Positions 60,581 to 64,000 of a stretch of DNA of 64,000 bases are shown here, in pieces. This DNA is from Rhabditoides inermis (Eukaryota; Nematoda; Chromadorea; Rhabditida; Rhabditidae). The notes beneath the pieces were generated by a model. That model was not told the DNA's origin and made no database searches. It was given only the letters and a program-made list of their open reading frames with translations. The stretch spans positions 145,001 to 209,000 of the forward strand of contig CAWZYM010000206.1 of the NCBI GenBank assembly GCA_963966185.1. Direction: 5' to 3'. Both the position numbers and the translations under genes were made by a program. How positions within the stretch are numbered: position 1 is the stretch's first letter; every line of letters begins with the position of its first letter.

Positions 60581-63500
60581 ATGTCGAGCATCCTACAAAC
60601 AGAACGAGTGCGCTACGAGTGCGCGTGTGGTGATTGGTACGACCTGTGCCGGCTCTTTTTCTGCCGACATTGCTCCGAGCTCAGGTAGAAATATCAAGGT
60701 TTGTAGTCATTGTACTAAACCCATTCAGGTGCCACACATGCGCGTGGATCGAGATCGACTCGACGTTCTGTCCGCACTGCCTCGAGAACCTACCCGCCGG
60801 CGAGGCGCGGCTGAAGCGCAACCGCTGCGGCAACTGCAACCAGTGCCCCATCTGCAGTGAGTGCATTCGATTCAACTTTCGATTTAAAATTCATATAAAG
60901 TTAACAATGTTCGAACTCTTCAGCCTCGCCTCTGATAGTGCGGCAGGTGGACGAGGCGTGCTACCTGCAGTGCAACAACTGTCGTTGGTCGACGCGCGAC
61001 GTAGACCTACCCGACCAGCCCTCGCCCGCCAACTGGCCAACGTAAGTGATATATAGTAGTGGTATTCTCGCAGATCAGAGAAAAACAGAGAGTTAGCTAA
61101 TTAGCGTGCACAACAAAAAAAGTCGGACTGTTGAAGCGCCGTTTTCGATCTGCAACACTGCAACCGCGACAGATCGAAGTAGTATTGCTCTGACCTAGGC
61201 GTTAGTAATTATTTGTTGGGTTTGCGTGCATCACTGCTCTCACTCAGCTGAAAGCAAGACACCATCTGGAAATACATTGAAATACAAAAAAAAACAAAAA
61301 AACTTTCAGTCAGAAGTGCAATCTGGAGGCGGAGCTGAATTTTGTGCAGGACCAGATGAAGCAGCTCGCCGCCACTGAGAAGGCACACAAGGACCAGACC
61401 AAGTTCAAGCGGTACGTTTCTGAAAGAAAACTAGAAAACACTACGTTTCAGTTAAGTAACAAAACAACGTTAGAGAGTACATGTCTCAATGAGATCATTT
61501 CGATCCTTTTGCTCAATTGAGACAATCAGTACAAGCCTACTTTTACTTGAAAGCACTTTTAAAAGATATTTTGCTGATTATGCTGAACAACAAAACAACG
61601 TTTGATGTGATGTTTCGATATCTACTCGCTAAATCATAACTATTTGATGAATTTCTACCGTTTGAGTCGCTCGAACGTGAACGGCTCGATGTTCTCGGAT
61701 CGATTCGGTCTGCAGGCCATGTACAACAAGAGAAAGGCGACCATGGAGAAGCCGCCCGTCGTCGCCCCGCAACACGAGGCCAAGGAGGTCAGTGTAGTTG
61801 TTGTCATTGTTTACTTGCACTCTTGTACAATACGTTTTTTTATGATCTTTTAGACGGTAGACCAATGAGTTGTGTGCAATGTGCATGTGCGCAGCGGAAG
61901 TTTTCTGCATTGGATGAAGCGATGTCCGATAGTCCGATGTGTGTGAAGAGAGGAAGAGAAGAGGATCCATGTTTGCAGGCGGACGCCTTTGACGAGTCCA
62001 TCCTCGACGAGGATGTGGACGTGGGTGCGGTGCTCACCCTGGACGCGCGCATCCGCCAGCCACTAGCCGGTACGTGTCTTCTTCACACTTCACTTCTTCA
62101 TTTCACCCCGTTGTCCGTTACTCCTTTACTCTGATTCACACTTCCCGTGTGCTACAAAAAAGCGCTTATTCCACGTTTCGAATGTCGAATCTTATCCTTA
62201 TGTAAATATTGAAAGTTGAAAGTGAAGCTGAATCTGCGTGAGTCAAGAGTATAAACGTGCCGTTCGTCAATCTTCAAACTCTTTCACGATTGAATTTATT
62301 ACACCACAAGGATGCGTCACAATGTACAAACGCCATTGAACAATGTGTTAATGGCTCTAGATAGACCCTCAGAAAAAGTGAGAAATAGAAATGCAGATGA
62401 CGTTTAATGTCATAGTCCTCCTACGACCCCCTTCCGCAGAGTAATCGCTTGAATCAGGGGATACCTTTACTTTTACCTTTACTTTTCCGATGCCAGTTCC
62501 CCTTTCAGTGCCGTGTGGCGCGATGCCGCAGCGCATGCCACTGCGCGCGCGCAAGGCGCTCCGCTGCAAGAAGTGCGAGTTCAACCTGTGCAAGCTCGAG
62601 TACAGCCCCAGCTCCGTCAAGTACAAGATACAGGTAGCCGTATTTGAATATATCGTTAAAAAGGCGTTTCGAAGTCTCGGAAAGACTGACAACATGTTCC
62701 ATTAAGTACAAGACACTGACTCGCATTGGTTGTTAGTTGTAGGGTAATTGTTGGTTATATCTTTCAAATTCAAACGAGAAATTGTAGCTGAGTATAAGAA
62801 TGATGTGCCATAGCTTGATGGTGAAACGTACATTCATTTTCTCTATTTTTCACTTTGCATAGCATTCCACCTGTGATCGTTGTATTCAGTTCTTTGCCCG
62901 CAACGTGGTGCCGGACATTCGGATGGTGCGCGAGCCGTCTCTGGCGGCCGACGGCGAGTCACACCCCGTCATCCTCCTCCTCTCCAACTACAGCCCCGCC
63001 AAGACCGACGTGGGTGGTCGATTATTTTGTAGGTGCATGCTCAATCTCGCTCGATTCGCGGATCTTATATCCCAAGCGCGACATTTTTCCTTTGATTTCT
63101 GTTGTGTTGTCGATTATGATAGTTGTTAGTTATTGCATCTATGCGTGTGTGCTTGCAGGTGGTGCTCATAGCGGACAACACGGACGACTCGGCCGAGTGT
63201 CGAACCGCCGTCGTCGAACTCAACGTGGGTGGTCCCACCTACTCTTCTACTCCTTGTCCTTGTCTCCCGAGCTTTCGACCTTACACGCGTTCTTCACTGT
63301 CTTTTCTGCCTGTTCATATCTATTGACCTCACTCTCTCGTCCGTTTTCGCGATCTCTCCCATCTTCAGACCACGTCGTCGTTTCAGATTCCGAACGCGGA
63401 CGCGACGGACGACGTGCTGGGCGGCAGCGGGGTGCAGATGAGCACTGCGGAGGGGTGGGTGGGCAAGGAAAGTGTCATGTTGTGTGTAACGTTATTCTTG

Positions 63501-64000
63501 GTTTATGTACGCTTCACAAGAAGTATGTGTGTGGTGGGAATCTTTTATTTCAATCCTTCTGCTACTACGTGTAAAAGTAATACTGAATAGTAATAATTTA
63601 TAGAATGTAAATATTTGTTACAAGGGCAACGTAGGCGAACGTCTGGATATCAATAGTTTTGAATGTTCTCTGTTTCTCAGCGACCCGGTGATGTTCCGCA
63701 AGGGCAACACGGCGGGCATTCGACTGGACGTGGCGGCGACGGATGAGAACAAGGCACGGCTGCTGCGCATGATCATCAAGTACAGGTGGGGGAGGGAGGG
63801 GTGAGACAAGTGGGTATTGAACTCTTTGTACTGGCAGGGGTAATGAAGGTGAGTACAGAAGCTGCTCTCTTCGACTCTGGAGTAGCCTAGATGATTTTAG
63901 ATGGTGCCAGGCTATTCTAGGTAGCAAGTGAGGGGAGGGGAAGGCGGAAGGTTGTGAGTGAACACTCCTCGGGGAGGGGGGGGGGGGTTTTCTTTTCTTC
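60581..64000 (+). CDS. dnc-4: Dynactin subunit 4 (p62), 3' end outside window
   Basis: Exons seen: 60581-60684, 60729-60856, 60924-61041, 61310-61411, 61667-61787, 61979-62069, 62509-62633, 62890-63009, 63159-63224, 63369-63454 and 63681-63785 (ends in phase 2). The N-terminus MSSILQTERVRYEC, then FFCRHCSELRCHTC, FCPHCLENLPAGEARLKRNRCGNCNQCP and CYLQCNNCRWS form the p62 cysteine-rich zinc-binding module. PLRARKALRCKKCEFNLCKLEY is the second conserved Cys pair region. p62 sits at the pointed end of dynactin, the dynein activator. No convincing terminal exon appears before 64000, so the last residues are missing. Exon 5 uses an unusual TTTGAG acceptor. Confidence 0.95.

Overview
This window comes from a rhabditid-type nematode nuclear genome. 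The best evidence is an intact 127-residue major sperm protein gene (19175-19613, minus). Small introns, polypyrimidine acceptors placed just upstream of start codons (possible trans-splice sites) and the set of conserved animal genes agree with this. I cannot name the species. I checked the gene models by hand for splice-site dinucleotides and reading phase; no similarity search was possible.

Layout. 1-16 kb is transposon territory. It holds an apparently intact 10.5-kb Ty3/gypsy-like LTR element (2017-12515; identical 201-bp LTRs, 4-bp target duplication, primer-site and polypurine candidates), a 3'-truncated LINE (12842-15076) fused to a second, partial copy of the LTR element (15077-15992), and two broken copies of another gypsy element (about 925-1440 and 20231-21139). 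17-28 kb holds the 3' part of a single-pass membrane protein gene, a U1 snRNA gene, the MSP gene and a long gene for a predicted secreted protein. 29-46 kb holds a tetraspanin (minus) and a copine (plus) sharing a divergent promoter, a histidine-phosphatase-like gene (plus), and an FkbM-type methyltransferase-like gene (minus). 46.5-49.3 kb is a purine-rich tract plus a MITE. 49.3-60 kb holds a kinase-less activin-receptor-like gene (minus), a BAR-like gene (plus), two tandem tryparedoxin/nucleoredoxin-like genes (minus) and the SUMO-conjugating enzyme UBC9 (minus). Dynactin p62 (plus) runs off the right edge.

The most unusual object is the LTR element. An envelope-like glycoprotein module (internal signal peptide, about a dozen N-glycosylation sequons, dibasic cleavage site, mucin-like stretch, transmembrane anchor) lies between Gag and protease instead of after integrase, and a -1 reading-frame change falls inside it. 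A third ORF for an arginine-rich protein with a serine/acidic tail follows integrase behind its own TATA box and a 32-33-bp tandem repeat. The LTRs end in CG..CG rather than TG..CA.

Other themes: very short introns of unrelated genes share a sense-oriented ATCGATTGAT motif; GA/TC microsatellites fill many introns, often starting at the donor; three sequence-divergent palindromic MITEs share internal motifs; local exon shuffling has produced a second potential first exon for the receptor gene; and several proteins appear to have lost canonical functional residues (phosphatase Arg and His, copine C2 Asp ligands, receptor kinase domain). The genes do not form one pathway; the window looks like an ordinary gene-rich autosomal segment next to a transposon cluster.
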